Shown here piece after piece: positions 21,408-33,049 of a DNA stretch of 40,731 nucleotides (the first letter of the stretch is position 1; each line of letters starts with the position of its first letter). The position numbers and the translations under genes were made by a program. Source of the DNA: Prochlorococcus sp. AH-716-J09 (GTDB lineage Bacteria; Cyanobacteriota; Cyanobacteriia; PCC-6307; Cyanobiaceae); contig JAOOLS010000004.1 in NCBI GenBank assembly GCA_028408915.1, forward strand, positions 1-40,731. Direction: 5' to 3'. The notes under the pieces were generated by a model, which saw nothing but the letters and a program-made list of their open reading frames with translations, was not told the origin of the DNA and made no database searches.

Positions 21408-22196
21408 TTATTTTAAATCGATAAAATTCATTAAATCTCTAATCGGTTGTGGAGGCCATCTTCTTATTTTTCTCAACCATTCTTCATCACTATATCTAGG
21501 ATCTAATTCAGTTACCGCAATCCAATTACTCTCTGCTTTCCCAGATTCACCCTTGGACCAATTCAAAGCTGTTAAAGCTGCCCTAGCATCAGCAAAAGTT
21601 GGATAACGTCTAATTAATTTTTTTAATTCTTTTTCAGATTCATCAATATTCCCTAACTGGAAATCTGCTAACGCCATACTCGATCTAGCCATCGCAAATC
21701 CAGGATTATATAAAGCAGCTTTTGAGAATAAATCTCTTGCTTTTTCCCAATTTGATGTAGATCCTTCTACATTAGCCAAATTATATAATGCAGAGAAATT
21801 TTTACTGTCTTGCGAAATAACGAACATATAATCTTTTTTCGCTTGCGACCATAGATCCAATGCTTCCTCAGCTATCCCCCTGTTAATGTAGGGATCTATT
21901 TCACTAGGATTCAAACTGATTGCCTTATTTTGGTCATCTATTGATCCCTTTACATCTCCTATAACGAGTCTTACATTTCCTCTATTGCTAAAACCCGCAG
22001 CATCATCGGGATAAGAATCAAGATATTGGTTCCATTCTTGTAAAGCGAGATTAAATTTTCCGCTTGAACTTAAATCTAATGCATTTTCAAACAAATCCTC
22101 CCTCAAAGATAATGAATAGGATGGTGCAATATAAAAAATATTCAAAAAAACAAAAATTATTAGAAAACAAACTTTAATTTTTTTAAAATTTATCAT
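21408..22196 (-). CDS. TPR repeat protein with N-terminal signal/anchor (ORF opens at 22268; likely start MINFKKIKV at 22196)
   Basis: Tandem TPR-like repeats ([44 protein letters not shown]); hydrophobic [19 protein letters not shown] near N-terminus. Confidence 0.85.
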   Translation of the reverse strand: MINFKKIKVCFLIIFVFLNIFYIAPSYSLSLREDLFENALDLSSSGKFNLALQEWNQYLDSYPDDAAGFSNRGNVRLVIGDVKGSIDDQNKAISLNPSEIDPYINRGIAEEALDLWSQAKKDYMFVISQDSKNFSALYNLANVEGSTSNWEKARDLFSKAALYNPGFAMARSSMALADFQLGNIDESEKELKKLIRRYPTFADARAALTALNWSKGESGKAESNWIAVTELDPRYSDEEWLRKIRRWPPQPIRDLMNFIDLK

Positions 22197-23241
22197 TTTT
22201 TGAATCAATATACTTTTTTCCCAAAGCAGTAAGCAATCTTCCTCGAGGAGTTCTTGTGAGAAAACCAATTTTGATTAAATATGGCTCAACTACAAATTCT
22301 AACATTGAAGAATCATCACCCAAGCCAGCTGCAATTGAATCAAGGCCAGTTGGAATATTATTATTTTGGTTAAGAAAAGATAAATAGTGCCTATCCAAAG
22401 AATCCAATCCTTTTTCGTCAATTTGGTAAGAATTTAAAGCTTTTTTTATTAAATTCAATGAGATCATATTAGTTTTATTAACAACTTGAGCATAATCTCT
22501 AACTCTTCTTAATAATCTTAATGCAATTCTTGGAGTCCCTCGAGATATCTTTGCTAAATCATAAGATGCTTCATTTTCTATATTGAGATTTATTAATCGG
22601 GAGAAATTATCAATTATTTGTTTTAATTCGTCATATGTGTAAAATTCAATTTTCTGAGATATACCAAATCTATCTCTTAAAGGTGCACTTATAGAGGCTA
22701 ATTTAGTTGTCGCGCCAATCAGAGTAAACCTAGGTAAGTTTATTGTTCTGCAACGGGCTCCTCTATTAGCTCCCATAGTTAAGTCAAGTCTAAAATCCTC
22801 CATTGCCGAATATAACAACTCTTCAGTTAACCTATTTAAGCGATGTATCTCATCTATAAATAAGACTTCACCATCCTTCAATCCAAGAAGTAAACCTACA
22901 ATATCTCTAGGTCTTTCAATTGCTGGCGCAGTCGCTATCCTACATTTTGTATTCAACTCATGGGCTATCAATAAAGCAAGAGTAGTCTTACCTAAACCAG
23001 GCTGTCCATATAAAAGAGTATGCTCCATCGGTTCTTTTCTAAAAATTGAAGCATCTATAGCTATTCTTAAAGAAGATTTAAGTTGTTCTTGGCCAATAAA
23101 TTCGTTTAAAGTAAGAGGCCTTGCTAAGTTCAGATTTTTATTTCTCTTTTCTTCTGGAATTATTTTTGAATCAACTAGCCTAAGCTCTTTTTTACGAAGA
23201 GAAAATTCATTATCACCTATGTTTGAAGAAATTATTGCCAT
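22183..23241 (-). CDS. ruvB: Holliday junction branch migration DNA helicase RuvB
   Basis: 352 aa; [58 protein letters not shown]. Confidence 0.98.
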   Translation of the reverse strand: MAIISSNIGDNEFSLRKKELRLVDSKIIPEEKRNKNLNLARPLTLNEFIGQEQLKSSLRIAIDASIFRKEPMEHTLLYGQPGLGKTTLALLIAHELNTKCRIATAPAIERPRDIVGLLLGLKDGEVLFIDEIHRLNRLTEELLYSAMEDFRLDLTMGANRGARCRTINLPRFTLIGATTKLASISAPLRDRFGISQKIEFYTYDELKQIIDNFSRLINLNIENEASYDLAKISRGTPRIALRLLRRVRDYAQVVNKTNMISLNLIKKALNSYQIDEKGLDSLDRHYLSFLNQNNNIPTGLDSIAAGLGDDSSMLEFVVEPYLIKIGFLTRTPRGRLLTALGKKYIDSKNDKF

Positions 23242-23293
23242 AATGAAAGGTTAATTACATTTGTTCTGAGTAGAAAGATTTTTTATAACTAAA

Positions 23294-23788
23294 ATGGCAA
23301 AAAATTCAAACAAAGTTAAAAACAATAATAATAAAAAAAATAATTTTAAGCTTCTAGCTGAAAATAGATATGCAAAATATCAATATGCAATATCTGAAAC
23401 AATCGAAGCTGGAATTGAGCTTTTAGGGACTGAAGTAAAGTCCATTAGAAACGGAAAAGCAAATTTAAGAGATGGTTACTGTTCATTTCGAGATGGTGAG
23501 ATCTTATTATTAAATGTTCACATTTCACCACATAAAAATGTGGGATCTTTCTTTAATCATGATCCATTAAGAAATAGAAAGTTGCTACTACATAAAAAAG
23601 AAATAATAAAAATGAAATCCAATACTGAAAAAAAAGGAATGACTATTGTTCCATTATCTCTTTATTTAAAAGGCTCATGGATAAAACTAACTATTGGAGT
23701 CGGCAAAGGGAAAAAATTACATGACAAACGCCAAGATGAAAAACAAAAAAGTATAAAAAAAGAAATCAACTCTGCTCTAAAAAGATAA
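23294..23788 (+). CDS. smpB: SsrA-binding protein
   Basis: 164 aa; [47 protein letters not shown]. Confidence 0.96.
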   Translation: MAKNSNKVKNNNNKKNNFKLLAENRYAKYQYAISETIEAGIELLGTEVKSIRNGKANLRDGYCSFRDGEILLLNVHISPHKNVGSFFNHDPLRNRKLLLHKKEIIKMKSNTEKKGMTIVPLSLYLKGSWIKLTIGVGKGKKLHDKRQDEKQKSIKKEINSALKR

Positions 23789-23812
23789 AATTATTATGCA
23801 GAAATATTGCAA

Positions 23813-24061
23813 CTACGAATCTAAACTTACTGAACTTGGAGGCGGGGAAGGATCTGGATCTGCAATTAACATATGCTGTAAGACTGTTTCAGGCCTTTCA
23901 CTGTCTCTCCAGCGAATTTTGTATGCAGGCATTTTTGTTCCTCTACTTGTAGTTTGCTCTACTGGTTCAATAACCCATCCTCTTCTTGATCGGCCCTGAG
24001 GATTCCTTTTTACTACTGCATCCGCGTGTTTGAAACGGAAACCAACACGTTCACCACTCAT
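23813..24061 (-). CDS. Conserved hypothetical small basic protein
   Basis: 82 aa MSGERVGFRFKHADAVVKRNPQGRSRRGWVIEPVEQTTSRGTKMPAYKIRWRDSERPETVLQHML...; same strand as and just downstream of lysS. Confidence 0.75.
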   Translation of the reverse strand: MSGERVGFRFKHADAVVKRNPQGRSRRGWVIEPVEQTTSRGTKMPAYKIRWRDSERPETVLQHMLIADPDPSPPPSSVSLDS

Positions 24062-24090
24062 TTAAAAAATTTCGTATTGGATTAATTTGT

Positions 24091-25629
24091 CTATTTTACT
24101 TCATTCAAGGGTAATTTTTCATTTTTTTTTGAAGTTATTTCTGGTTTTAACAAAGGGAAAGGGATTACATCTCTAATTGATGCGCTATTAGTAATTAACA
24201 TAATAAGCCTATCAATGCCAATGCCTAATCCTCCAGTAGGGGGCATACCAATCTCTAAAGCATTCAAGAAATCTTCATCTATACAGTGTGCCTCAAGATC
24301 TCCTTCATCTCTAAGAGATTGCTGTAGCTGCATTCTTTCTCTTTGATCTACTGGATCTATCAACTCACTAAACGCATTTGCTAGCTCACGACCAACAATG
24401 AATAATTCGAATCTCTGAACCATTTCTTTATTATCAAGATGAGGCCTTGCTAAAGGAGAAATCTCAACAGGATAATCGATCACAAAAGTGGGTTCTATAA
24501 GTTTTGATTCTACTTTTTGCTCAAAGACCTCATTTAAAAGTCTTCCTATAGTATTGACTTTATCAGAGAAATCGACATTTATACTTTTAACGGCTGTTTT
24601 TGCTGCTTGAAAGTCTCCACTAAAAGAATCAAAATCAATCCCTGTATATTTTTTGACAATATCTTTCATGGATATTCTTGTCCAAGGTTTAGAAAAATCA
24701 ATTTCTTTATTTTGATAATTTATATTTAAAGACCCACATGCATCAGCTACAATATCTTTGATCAATTCTTCTGTTAAATTCATCATATCTACATAGTCAG
24801 AAAAAGCTTGATATATTTCAACTGAGGTGAATTCTGGATTATGCCTTGTACTTATCCCCTCATTCCGGAAGATTCTTCCCAATTCATATACTTTCTCAAA
24901 TCCTCCAACAACCATTCTCTTTAAATGTAATTCTGTGGCTATTCTTAGATAAAGCGGAATATCTAATGTATTGTGATGAGTTATAAATGGTCTTGCTTCA
25001 GCACCACCAGCTTCAGATTGCAGAATTGGAGTCTCTATCTCTAAAAAATTTCTATTATCTAACCATTGTCTTATAAAACTGATACATTTTGCTCTTGTTT
25101 TAAATACATTTTTAGAGTGAGGATTCACTATTAAATCTAAATAACGTTGTCTATATCTTTTTTCTATATCAGTCAATCCATGCCATTTATCTGGCAGAGG
25201 TTGTAATGATTTGGATAACATTTCCCATCTTTCTACTTTAATAGAAAGCTCACCTTTATTTGTTTTTTTAATAGTTCCATAGACGCCTATCCAATCACCA
25301 ATATCAACTATTTCCTTAATATCTTCAAAAGAAAGTAATTTTTGTTTTTCTAAATTTAAGTTAATAATCTTTTTTTCAATATAAAGCTGAATCTGACCAT
25401 CTTGATCACTTATTGTGAAAAAGGCAATTTTACCCATTACCCTTTTAGCCATCACTCTTCCAGCAATAGAAACACTGAAGTCATCCTCTTGACCATTTTC
25501 TAAATAATCAAATTTTTGAATAAGAAATTTTGTAGTATTTGAAACCCTAAAACTCTGTGCATAAGAAGCAAATCCTTTACTAATGAGTGAATTAGATTTT
25601 TGTAAGCGTGCTTCTTTTATTTCAGACAA
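24091..25629 (-). CDS. lysS: Lysine--tRNA ligase (class II)
   Basis: 512 aa; [53 protein letters not shown]. Confidence 0.98.
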   Translation of the reverse strand: MSEIKEARLQKSNSLISKGFASYAQSFRVSNTTKFLIQKFDYLENGQEDDFSVSIAGRVMAKRVMGKIAFFTISDQDGQIQLYIEKKIINLNLEKQKLLSFEDIKEIVDIGDWIGVYGTIKKTNKGELSIKVERWEMLSKSLQPLPDKWHGLTDIEKRYRQRYLDLIVNPHSKNVFKTRAKCISFIRQWLDNRNFLEIETPILQSEAGGAEARPFITHHNTLDIPLYLRIATELHLKRMVVGGFEKVYELGRIFRNEGISTRHNPEFTSVEIYQAFSDYVDMMNLTEELIKDIVADACGSLNINYQNKEIDFSKPWTRISMKDIVKKYTGIDFDSFSGDFQAAKTAVKSINVDFSDKVNTIGRLLNEVFEQKVESKLIEPTFVIDYPVEISPLARPHLDNKEMVQRFELFIVGRELANAFSELIDPVDQRERMQLQQSLRDEGDLEAHCIDEDFLNALEIGMPPTGGLGIGIDRLIMLITNSASIRDVIPFPLLKPEITSKKNEKLPLNEVK

Positions 25630-25679
25630 AATTTATTTTAATATATTTGTTTTATTTAATAAAATTATCAGACTATGGC

Positions 25680-26426
25680 TCAACTTGCCAAAGATGTTGC
25701 TGTTTCACCAACTCTTTGAGATGCGTAACCAATTCCTCTAACAGTCAATATTAATTCTGGATTTCTTGGATCAGGTTCTAGTTTACCTCTTAATCTAGCT
25801 ACATATACATCTACAACTCTTAAATCTGCTGCTCTACGAGGAGGATAACCCCACAGTTGTTCTAAAATTTCTGCTCTCGGGACAACCTTTCCAGGCTCAT
25901 CAAATAATAATTCTAGGAGGCTAAATTCAGTGTAAGTTAAACTTATTCTATCTCCTGCTCTTGAAACTTGTCTGCGATTAGTATCAACAACTAAACTTCC
26001 AAATTTCATAACTCCTTTTCCAGAAGGAACTTCTTTAGTTTCTGTAACCGATACAGTTGGGCCCATTCTTCTCAAAATAGTAGCTATTCTAGCTTCTAAC
26101 TCTTTTGGGCTAAATGGTTTAGATAAGTAATCATCAGCACCTAAATCCAAACCTGCAACTCTCTCTGAAATAGCCTCTAAAGCTGTTAAGAATATTATTG
26201 GAACTACTGATTCTGCTCTAATTCTTCTACAAACAGCAAATCCATCCATTTTTGGAAGCATAACATCAAGAACTATCAAATCTGGGGAATCCCTGTGAAA
26301 AGATTCAAGAGCTTCTTCGCCGTTAGTGGCTGAATACACTTGATATCCTGCTAGTTGAAGCCTCGTAACTAATACCTTCAAAACTGCTGGTTCATCATCA
26401 ACAACTAAAATTCTTGCTTTGGACAT
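25680..26426 (-). CDS. rpaB: OmpR-type response regulator, RpaB/Ycf27-like (ORF opens at 26480; likely start MSKARILVVDDEP at 26426)
   Basis: Receiver LVVDDEPAVLKVLVTRLQLAGY, DVMLPKMDGFAVCRRIR and winged-helix RRAADLRVVDVYVARLRGKLEPDPRNPELILTVRGIGY. Confidence 0.88.
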   Translation of the reverse strand: MSKARILVVDDEPAVLKVLVTRLQLAGYQVYSATNGEEALESFHRDSPDLIVLDVMLPKMDGFAVCRRIRAESVVPIIFLTALEAISERVAGLDLGADDYLSKPFSPKELEARIATILRRMGPTVSVTETKEVPSGKGVMKFGSLVVDTNRRQVSRAGDRISLTYTEFSLLELLFDEPGKVVPRAEILEQLWGYPPRRAADLRVVDVYVARLRGKLEPDPRNPELILTVRGIGYASQRVGETATSLAS

Positions 26427-26609
26427 AGTTAAAAAAAGATTTCTCGATATTTCAAAGCAAAGAACTATTGCATTGAACATTTATTCTAACAACTAAAAAT
26501 ATAACATTACGAACCCTCAAAGAGATATTCCTAAGGTTTACAAACATTTTAAATAAATTGAAAATATATATAAATTTTTTCAAGCATTTTTACCTCTTAG
26601 CAAAATTTT

Positions 26610-27128
26610 TTACTGTATTTTTCTTCTTGAAAATTTAAACATCCTTAAAAGTTGGGAGCAAATAAAGGGAGCAAAAAAACCTGTCAAAAAAACTTCCGCT
26701 AAGATATTTTTAATAATGGGTATCAATATTAGATAATTACTATCTGAAAAATTTCTAAACAAAATTTGTAAAAAATAAAGAGTCCCACATAAAAAACTGC
26801 CAAAAGAACAAATTAAACCATACCTAAAATGCCCCAACAAAATATCACTATGTAATTTAATTCTCCCAAACAAAAATCCACAAAAAATTAAGCCTGGTAT
26901 TTGAGTAAAACTTTCATTTAAGGTTAGAGAATCTAAGATGAGCCCTAAAAACAAACCAAATATTAATCCATTTATTGATCCATTAATCATTGACCAAGGC
27001 AATAACCAAAATAATGGCCAATATGGCTGAACACCTAAAAATCCAAGCCAATTAGGGTGCCATAAAAAAATAATTGGGATAAAAATAAAACTTATTATAG
27101 ATAATTTTTTTGTAAGAAATTTATTCAT
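26610..27128 (-). CDS. mreD: Rod shape-determining protein MreD-like (ORF opens at 27158; likely start MNKFLTKKLS at 27128)
   Basis: Hydrophobic multi-TM protein downstream of mreC in an mreBCD order. Confidence 0.82.
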   Translation of the reverse strand: MNKFLTKKLSIISFIFIPIIFLWHPNWLGFLGVQPYWPLFWLLPWSMINGSINGLIFGLFLGLILDSLTLNESFTQIPGLIFCGFLFGRIKLHSDILLGHFRYGLICSFGSFLCGTLYFLQILFRNFSDSNYLILIPIIKNILAEVFLTGFFAPFICSQLLRMFKFSRRKIQ

Positions 27129-27877
27129 TAAATATTTAATTTCAAAATTTGTACCCAATCAATTACATGAGGTTTTGCTAAAAGTGAAATTTTTGCCGTT
27201 TTTTTCGATTTCAATGTCTCATCTATAGATTGAACAATTCCAATAGGGATATTTGGAGGTAATAACGTACTAGCAGGAGATGATGATACAAAATCTCCCA
27301 CTTTAATATCGGCATCTTTTGAATAAAATATTAGGTTAGGATAATCATCTCCTAAACCGACTAGTAATCCATTGATTTGAATTCTATCCACCCAAACGCC
27401 TAACTTACTTTCTGGAGAAGTTATTAAAGTTACCGACGAAGTGAATAAAGAAGTATTCTTAACTCTTCCTAATAATCCACCCGGACCAATCACAATATTG
27501 CCAATTTCTACTCCATCCTTTGAACCTTTATTTAAAATTATTTGTCTCCACCAACTACCTGTTTTTCGCGAAATAACTGCAGCTGACATATATTCATCAC
27601 TAGATGATTCTTGAAGAGATAATATTTGTCGCAATCTTAAATTATCTTTTGTAAGAAGATTTAACTTTATTAAATATTCTTTATCAATACTCTCAAGAAC
27701 AATTTCTTTTTGAAATTGACCAGGCCAAAAAGGTTTCGAAATAAAATAATAAAAATCTTTATAAAAAGCTCCTTTTGATATTCTTACAAAAACCAAAAAT
27801 AAAAAAATTGCAAAAAATAACCAATTTTTCTTTTTATGCCACCAACGACTAGTAGAAATTCGTCGGATACCTAACAT
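27128..27877 (-). CDS. mreC: Rod shape-determining protein MreC
   Basis: 249 aa; N-terminal TM, coiled-coil, AAVISRKTGSWWRQIILNKGSKDGVEIGNIVIGPGGLLGRV. Confidence 0.92.
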   Translation of the reverse strand: MLGIRRISTSRWWHKKKNWLFFAIFLFLVFVRISKGAFYKDFYYFISKPFWPGQFQKEIVLESIDKEYLIKLNLLTKDNLRLRQILSLQESSSDEYMSAAVISRKTGSWWRQIILNKGSKDGVEIGNIVIGPGGLLGRVKNTSLFTSSVTLITSPESKLGVWVDRIQINGLLVGLGDDYPNLIFYSKDADIKVGDFVSSSPASTLLPPNIPIGIVQSIDETLKSKKTAKISLLAKPHVIDWVQILKLNI

Positions 27878-27881
27878 AACA

Positions 27882-28934
27882 TTAATCTCTTATGGCATTC
27901 CTTATAAATTCTGGAGTATCAACAACTCTTTTGAGTTTTTTGAAATCATCCAACACCTCTCCACAACCATTCACTACACAAAGCAGTGGGTTTTCTGCTA
28001 CATGAGTAAAAATTCCTGTTTCATCGCTCAATAAATCATTAATGCCTCTCACTAAAGCTCCACCACCTGCAAGCATAATACCCCTATCAACTATGTCTGC
28101 AGCAAGTTCAGGAGGGGTTCGCTCTAAAGTTCTTTTTACAGCTTCGACTATTTTGCTAAGTGTTTCAGCCATAGCTTCTCTGATTTCTCCTGATGTCAAA
28201 GTAACTGATCTAGGTAGACCAGATAAAAGATGTAAACCTCTAACCTCTAAAGTAGTTTTATCAAAATCATCATCTGGAAATGCTGATCCAATTTTAATCT
28301 TGATATCTTCTGCAGTTCTCTCTCCAACAACTAAATTGTGAACTTTTTTAAGATAGAGCGCAATTGACTCATTTATTTCATCGCCTGCTATTCGAACAGA
28401 TTCACTCAAAACAGTTCCTCCTAAACTTAATACTGCAACTTCAGTAGTACCTCCACCAATATCAACAATCATTGTTCCAATCGGCTCAGTTACTGGTAAC
28501 GATGCCCCTATTGCTGCTGCGACAGGTTCATCTATTAAGTGAACTTCTCTAGCTCCCGCTAATCCAGCTTCTCTTACTGCTCTTCGCTCAACACTAGTAA
28601 CTCCACTTGGAATTCCAATCACTATCCTTGGAGCTACTATACCCTTACCTTCATTACATTTTTGAATAAATGTTTTTATCATTTGTTCTGCCGCATCAAA
28701 ATCTGCGATAACCCCATCCCTTAGTGGTCTTACGGCTCTTATATTGCCTGGGGTCCTTCCAAGCATTAACTTTGCTTCTTTACCAACAGCTAATGGAATC
28801 CCTTCTTCTAAATCCATAGCTACAACAGAAGGCTCCTGTAAAACAACGCCTTTTCCTGATACATGTATGAGGGTATTGGCCGTTCCCAAATCTATGCCAA
28901 TATCTCGAGAAAATTTAAATCTGTTAAAAATCAC
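27882..28934 (-). CDS. mreB: Rod shape-determining protein MreB
   Basis: 350 aa; [47 protein letters not shown]. Confidence 0.98.
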   Translation of the reverse strand: MIFNRFKFSRDIGIDLGTANTLIHVSGKGVVLQEPSVVAMDLEEGIPLAVGKEAKLMLGRTPGNIRAVRPLRDGVIADFDAAEQMIKTFIQKCNEGKGIVAPRIVIGIPSGVTSVERRAVREAGLAGAREVHLIDEPVAAAIGASLPVTEPIGTMIVDIGGGTTEVAVLSLGGTVLSESVRIAGDEINESIALYLKKVHNLVVGERTAEDIKIKIGSAFPDDDFDKTTLEVRGLHLLSGLPRSVTLTSGEIREAMAETLSKIVEAVKRTLERTPPELAADIVDRGIMLAGGGALVRGINDLLSDETGIFTHVAENPLLCVVNGCGEVLDDFKKLKRVVDTPEFIRNAIRD

Positions 28935-29066
28935 AATAAGAATTTCTTTTTATAAATCATATATCTATTTTTTAATAAGCTCTCGGAATTCTGTCGTTTA
29001 GTTATGAATAGCACGTAAAACTTTGAGCAGAACCAGAAAATATGAGTATTATAAAAAAAAAAAATT

Positions 29067-29438
29067 ATGGAAATTAACACTATTAATCTTGTTGGCAGAG
29101 CAGGAAGAGAACCAGATGTCAGATATTTTGAATCAGGCAGTATCGTAGCTAATTTCACAATTGCAGTTAACAGAAGAAGCAGAGATGAAGAGCCAGATTG
29201 GTTTAATTTAGAAATATGGGGCAAGCAAGCACAAATAGCCGCAGATTATGTGAAAAAAGGGTCATTAATTGGAATTACAGGAAGCTTTAAAATTGATAGT
29301 TGGAAAGATAAAAATACTGGAGAAGATAGATATAAACCAGTTGTTAGGGTAGATAGGTTGAACTTATTAGGCTCAAGAAAAGAGTCTGATAATAACCAAT
29401 ATTCTAACAACAATAACTCAAGTGAAATTCCTTTCTAA
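29067..29438 (+). CDS. ssb: Single-stranded DNA-binding protein
   Basis: 123 aa; NTINLVGRAGREPDVRYFESGSIVANFTIAVNR OB-fold; C-terminal EIPF. Confidence 0.96.
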   Translation: MEINTINLVGRAGREPDVRYFESGSIVANFTIAVNRRSRDEEPDWFNLEIWGKQAQIAADYVKKGSLIGITGSFKIDSWKDKNTGEDRYKPVVRVDRLNLLGSRKESDNNQYSNNNNSSEIPF

Positions 29439-30094
29439 GCTCTATTTTTTTTTAAAAACCTAATAAGTATTTTTATAAAAAAGTATAAGAAAATTAAAAT
29501 TAAAATTGGTTTTACAAAATATTTAATTTGATCTAAGTATGTTTCAATGATTAGATAGTTTTCACCAAATAAATACCCTGAATAAGTCAGAAGTGCTACC
29601 CATATTAAGCTTCCAAATGTAGTCCAAAGCAAAAATTTTCTTAATGGCATAAGTTCTATGCCAGCAGGAACTGAAATTAAGGTTCTTATGCCTGGTACTA
29701 ATCTGCCCCAGAAAACTAAAGAAACCCCATATTTATCAAACCACCTTTTACTTTTATTTAGATCATTAGAAGAAATACCCAGATATTTTCCTTTTTTATC
29801 TAGAAAATTTGAAAGTCTTTTTTCATTTACTAATCTACCTAAATAATACCAAGGCAATGATCCTAAAATAGTTCCAAGTAATCCCCAAAAAACTAAAATA
29901 TAGAAATTTAATTTTTGTTGATAAACAAAAAATCCACCCAATGGCATTATTATTTCAGAGGGGATTGGGGGGATTATATTTTCTAAAAACATAGCCAGAC
30001 AAATCGTAAGGTATGCTAATGTTGAATTTTTTTCAACAGCCAAGCTGATGTAATCAGGTATCGAAGTTAGAAAATTTTCAAAAATTAAACTCAA
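29435..30094 (-). CDS. DedA family membrane protein
   Basis: 219 aa; MFLENIIPPIPSEIIMPLGGFF, FWGRLVPGIRTLISVPAGIELMPLRKFL motifs. Confidence 0.93.
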   Translation of the reverse strand: MSLIFENFLTSIPDYISLAVEKNSTLAYLTICLAMFLENIIPPIPSEIIMPLGGFFVYQQKLNFYILVFWGLLGTILGSLPWYYLGRLVNEKRLSNFLDKKGKYLGISSNDLNKSKRWFDKYGVSLVFWGRLVPGIRTLISVPAGIELMPLRKFLLWTTFGSLIWVALLTYSGYLFGENYLIIETYLDQIKYFVKPILILIFLYFFIKILIRFLKKNRA

Positions 30095-30096
30095 TC

Positions 30097-31515
30097 TTAG
30101 TATCTGTAAAGTTCTGGTTTATAAGGCCCATCAACAGAAACATTAATATAATCAGCCTGTTGTTTGGTTAATTTAGTTAATTTTGCACCAATTTTATCTA
30201 GATGTAATCTAGCCACCATTTCATCTAGGTGTTTTGGTAAAACATAAACCTCTTTCGCATATTGCTTTGACTTATTGAAAAGTTCGATTTGAGCTAATAC
30301 TTGATTAGTAAAAGAATTACTCATAACAAAGCTTGGGTGGCCAGTAGCACAGCCTAAATTGACTAATCTACCCTCTGCTAAAAGAATAATTTTATTTCCA
30401 CTAGGTAGAGTTATGTGGTCAACTTGTGGCTTAATGTTATCCCATTGATAATTTTTTAATGAAGCTACATCAATTTCGTTATCAAAATGTCCAATATTGC
30501 AAACTATGGCCTCATCCTTCATCTTGAGAAGATTTTCATGTGTTATTACCTGATAGTTACCAGTAGCAGTAACAAATATATCTATATCTTTCACAACATC
30601 ATCTAGCGTAACAACGCTAAAACCTTCCATTGCTGCTTGAAGAGCACAAATAGGATCAACTTCAGCAACTTTTACGATTGCACCAAGTCCACGTAATGAC
30701 TGGGCTGAGCCCTTACCTACATCTCCAAAACCCATTACTAAAGCAACCTTCCCAGCAATCATCACATCAGTAGCACGCTTTATGCTATCTACTAAAGATT
30801 CGCGGCAGCCATATAAATTATCAAATTTGCTCTTAGTTACTGAATCATTAACGTTGATAGCAGGGAAAGGTAAAGCATTTTGCTTTTGCAGTTGATAAAG
30901 TCTTGCAACTCCCGTCGTAGTTTCTTCAGTAACTCCAATAATATTACCCTTAATTCTAGAATAGAAGTCACTATCATTTTCCAACTTAGACTTAATAGAT
31001 TTGAATAGGGCAATTTCTTCTTCATTACTGGGATTATCTAAAACAGATAAATCTTTTTCTGCTTTACTACCGAGTATCAATAAGCCAGTTGCATCCCCCC
31101 CATCATCAAGAATCATATTTGGAGAGTCTGAACCCCAATCAAGAATATAGTGGGTATATTGCCAATATTCATCAAGAGTCTCACCTTTTTTTGCGTATAC
31201 GGAAATTCCTTGATCTGCGATAGCTGCAGCCGCATGATCTTGAGTTGAAAAGATATTACATGAAGCCCATTTCACTTCGGCACCAAGATCAACAAGAGTT
31301 TCTATCAAGACCGCTGTTTGAATAGTCATATGAAGACTTCCAGCTATTTTTGCACCTTTTAGTGGCTTTTCAGATTGATATTTATCTCTGAGTGCCATCA
31401 GGCCAGGCATTTCTGTTTCCGCAATTTTAATTTCTTTATAGCCAAAATCTGAAAGAGAGATATCAGCAATTACGTAATTAGGTGTGGAGGTTTTAACTGA
31501 ATTTGCGATAACCAT
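30097..31515 (-). CDS. ahcY: Adenosylhomocysteinase
   Basis: 472 aa; [45 protein letters not shown]-terminal PYKPELYRY. Confidence 0.98.
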   Translation of the reverse strand: MVIANSVKTSTPNYVIADISLSDFGYKEIKIAETEMPGLMALRDKYQSEKPLKGAKIAGSLHMTIQTAVLIETLVDLGAEVKWASCNIFSTQDHAAAAIADQGISVYAKKGETLDEYWQYTHYILDWGSDSPNMILDDGGDATGLLILGSKAEKDLSVLDNPSNEEEIALFKSIKSKLENDSDFYSRIKGNIIGVTEETTTGVARLYQLQKQNALPFPAINVNDSVTKSKFDNLYGCRESLVDSIKRATDVMIAGKVALVMGFGDVGKGSAQSLRGLGAIVKVAEVDPICALQAAMEGFSVVTLDDVVKDIDIFVTATGNYQVITHENLLKMKDEAIVCNIGHFDNEIDVASLKNYQWDNIKPQVDHITLPSGNKIILLAEGRLVNLGCATGHPSFVMSNSFTNQVLAQIELFNKSKQYAKEVYVLPKHLDEMVARLHLDKIGAKLTKLTKQQADYINVSVDGPYKPELYRY

Positions 31516-31554
31516 ATCTTGTAAATTTCTTTTCTATTAAACTATAAATGATTT

Positions 31555-32004
31555 TTGAGAAATTTTGTGTTTGTTGAAAATTTAAAAGAAACTTTAAATT
31601 TGGGGGAAAAACTCTCACACAAATTAAATCCACAATCAATTGTTTTATTAAAGGGACCAATTGGGGCTGGGAAAACTTCTTTTGTTCAAGGGATTGCTAA
31701 AGGTTTGTCAATCTCTGAGGACATTACGAGTCCTACATTTGCTTTATCTCATCACTATAACTCAGGAAGAATTCCGCTAATTCACCTTGATTTATACAGG
31801 TTAGAAAATATTTCTTCAGCAAAAGAAGTTTTTTTTTCAGAAGAAGAAGAGGCAATACAAAGAAAAGCAATTTTAGTTATCGAATGGCCAGAATTAATTG
31901 AAACAGTTATTGATAATTTCTGGAAAATAGAAATTAATTACGCAAAAAATTATGGAAGACACTATGAAATAAGAGATCCCAAAAATTTATTAACCTTCTC
32001 ATAA
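31555..32004 (+). CDS. tsaE: tRNA threonylcarbamoyladenosine biosynthesis protein TsaE (TTG start in the supplied ORF)
   Basis: 149 aa; LLKGPIGAGKTSFVQGIAKGL Walker A, TSPTFALSHHY, HLDLYRLE. Confidence 0.95.
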   Translation: MRNFVFVENLKETLNLGEKLSHKLNPQSIVLLKGPIGAGKTSFVQGIAKGLSISEDITSPTFALSHHYNSGRIPLIHLDLYRLENISSAKEVFFSEEEEAIQRKAILVIEWPELIETVIDNFWKIEINYAKNYGRHYEIRDPKNLLTFS

Positions 32005-32960
32005 TATGGCTGTTGCTCGATGGCGCCTTCACCAAGACAAGTTAATAGTCCACAAACACCTGCAAAATGGATGCAATCTTCTATCTCTAAATCATTTGTA
32101 GGATAGCCAGAAGAAATTAATTTTGAAATAAAGCCAGCTAGAAAAGCATCGCCTGCACCAGTTGTATCAATAATTTTCTGTGAAGTAGGAATTTCGGTAA
32201 TTCCCTGAAATCCGTTGATAGACCATGAAACAGGATTTTTCCCATCAGTTATTATTACATCTGGTCTATTAGAAAGTCGTTGAGATATTAGTAAGGGATT
32301 TTCATCCTCAAAAAACAAAGTTGCTTCTTCCTTCGCAAGCTTTAAAACATTTGCATGATTTAAAAAATTCTTAATTAAATTAACTCTCGCGGCTTTACTA
32401 ATTTCTGATGAGAAACTTGAATGATCCCAAAAGACCTCTCTCCAATTCAAGTCAATAACTATTTTAACTTCAAATTTATTAGCCTGTTCAATAAGAAAAA
32501 AAATAGTCTCTGCTGATATTGGAGATGATAATAAGTTCGTACCTGTAATTAAATATTTTATTTCTAAAAAAGATTTCTCCAAATTAAAAATTTCTTTTTC
32601 TATTAATTTCTTACTAAGAACTTCGTCCGCATAGCATGCATGAGAAATTTCCTCAAAGCCTGAAAAAAAACGATCTCCAAATTGATCTCTATTTACATTA
32701 ACTACGCGAGTAGATGAATCATTATTTAATTGCAAGAAATCTAAATTAACTCCCAATTGATCAAATTGCGAAATAAATTTTTTTCCATAATCATCATTAC
32801 CCAAACTTCCCATAAATATTGAATCTATTTTTAATTTTCTCAATGCACAAGCAACATTAGCTGGCGCACCACCCAAAAAATCTGTAAATCCTTGATTGGA
32901 ATTATTTCTGATTCTGTCTATTAAAGCCTCTCCAATACATATAACCTTTTTCTTTTTCAT
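31962..32960 (-). CDS. PfkB family carbohydrate kinase (fructokinase-like)
   Basis: 332 aa; VICIGEALIDRI, GGAPANVACALRKL, DTTGAGDAFLAGFISKL. Confidence 0.93.
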   Translation of the reverse strand: MKKKKVICIGEALIDRIRNNSNQGFTDFLGGAPANVACALRKLKIDSIFMGSLGNDDYGKKFISQFDQLGVNLDFLQLNNDSSTRVVNVNRDQFGDRFFSGFEEISHACYADEVLSKKLIEKEIFNLEKSFLEIKYLITGTNLLSSPISAETIFFLIEQANKFEVKIVIDLNWREVFWDHSSFSSEISKAARVNLIKNFLNHANVLKLAKEEATLFFEDENPLLISQRLSNRPDVIITDGKNPVSWSINGFQGITEIPTSQKIIDTTGAGDAFLAGFISKLISSGYPTNDLEIEDCIHFAGVCGLLTCLGEGAIEQQPYYEKVNKFLGSLIS

Positions 32961-33049
32961 AAAATGAACGCTTTTTCTTAACTAAGAATAATTTATTAAA
33001 AACGAATAATTTTTTTTTGAATTAAAGTTTAATTAAAATCATATTCAAA

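Noticed and set aside
28042-29224. ORFs antisense to mreB and ssb
   Set aside because: Shadow ORFs with no plausible product; the mreB and ssb frames are unambiguous.
31516-31554. SAH riboswitch for ahcY
   Set aside because: Only 39 nt separates ahcY and tsaE and no aptamer core is visible.
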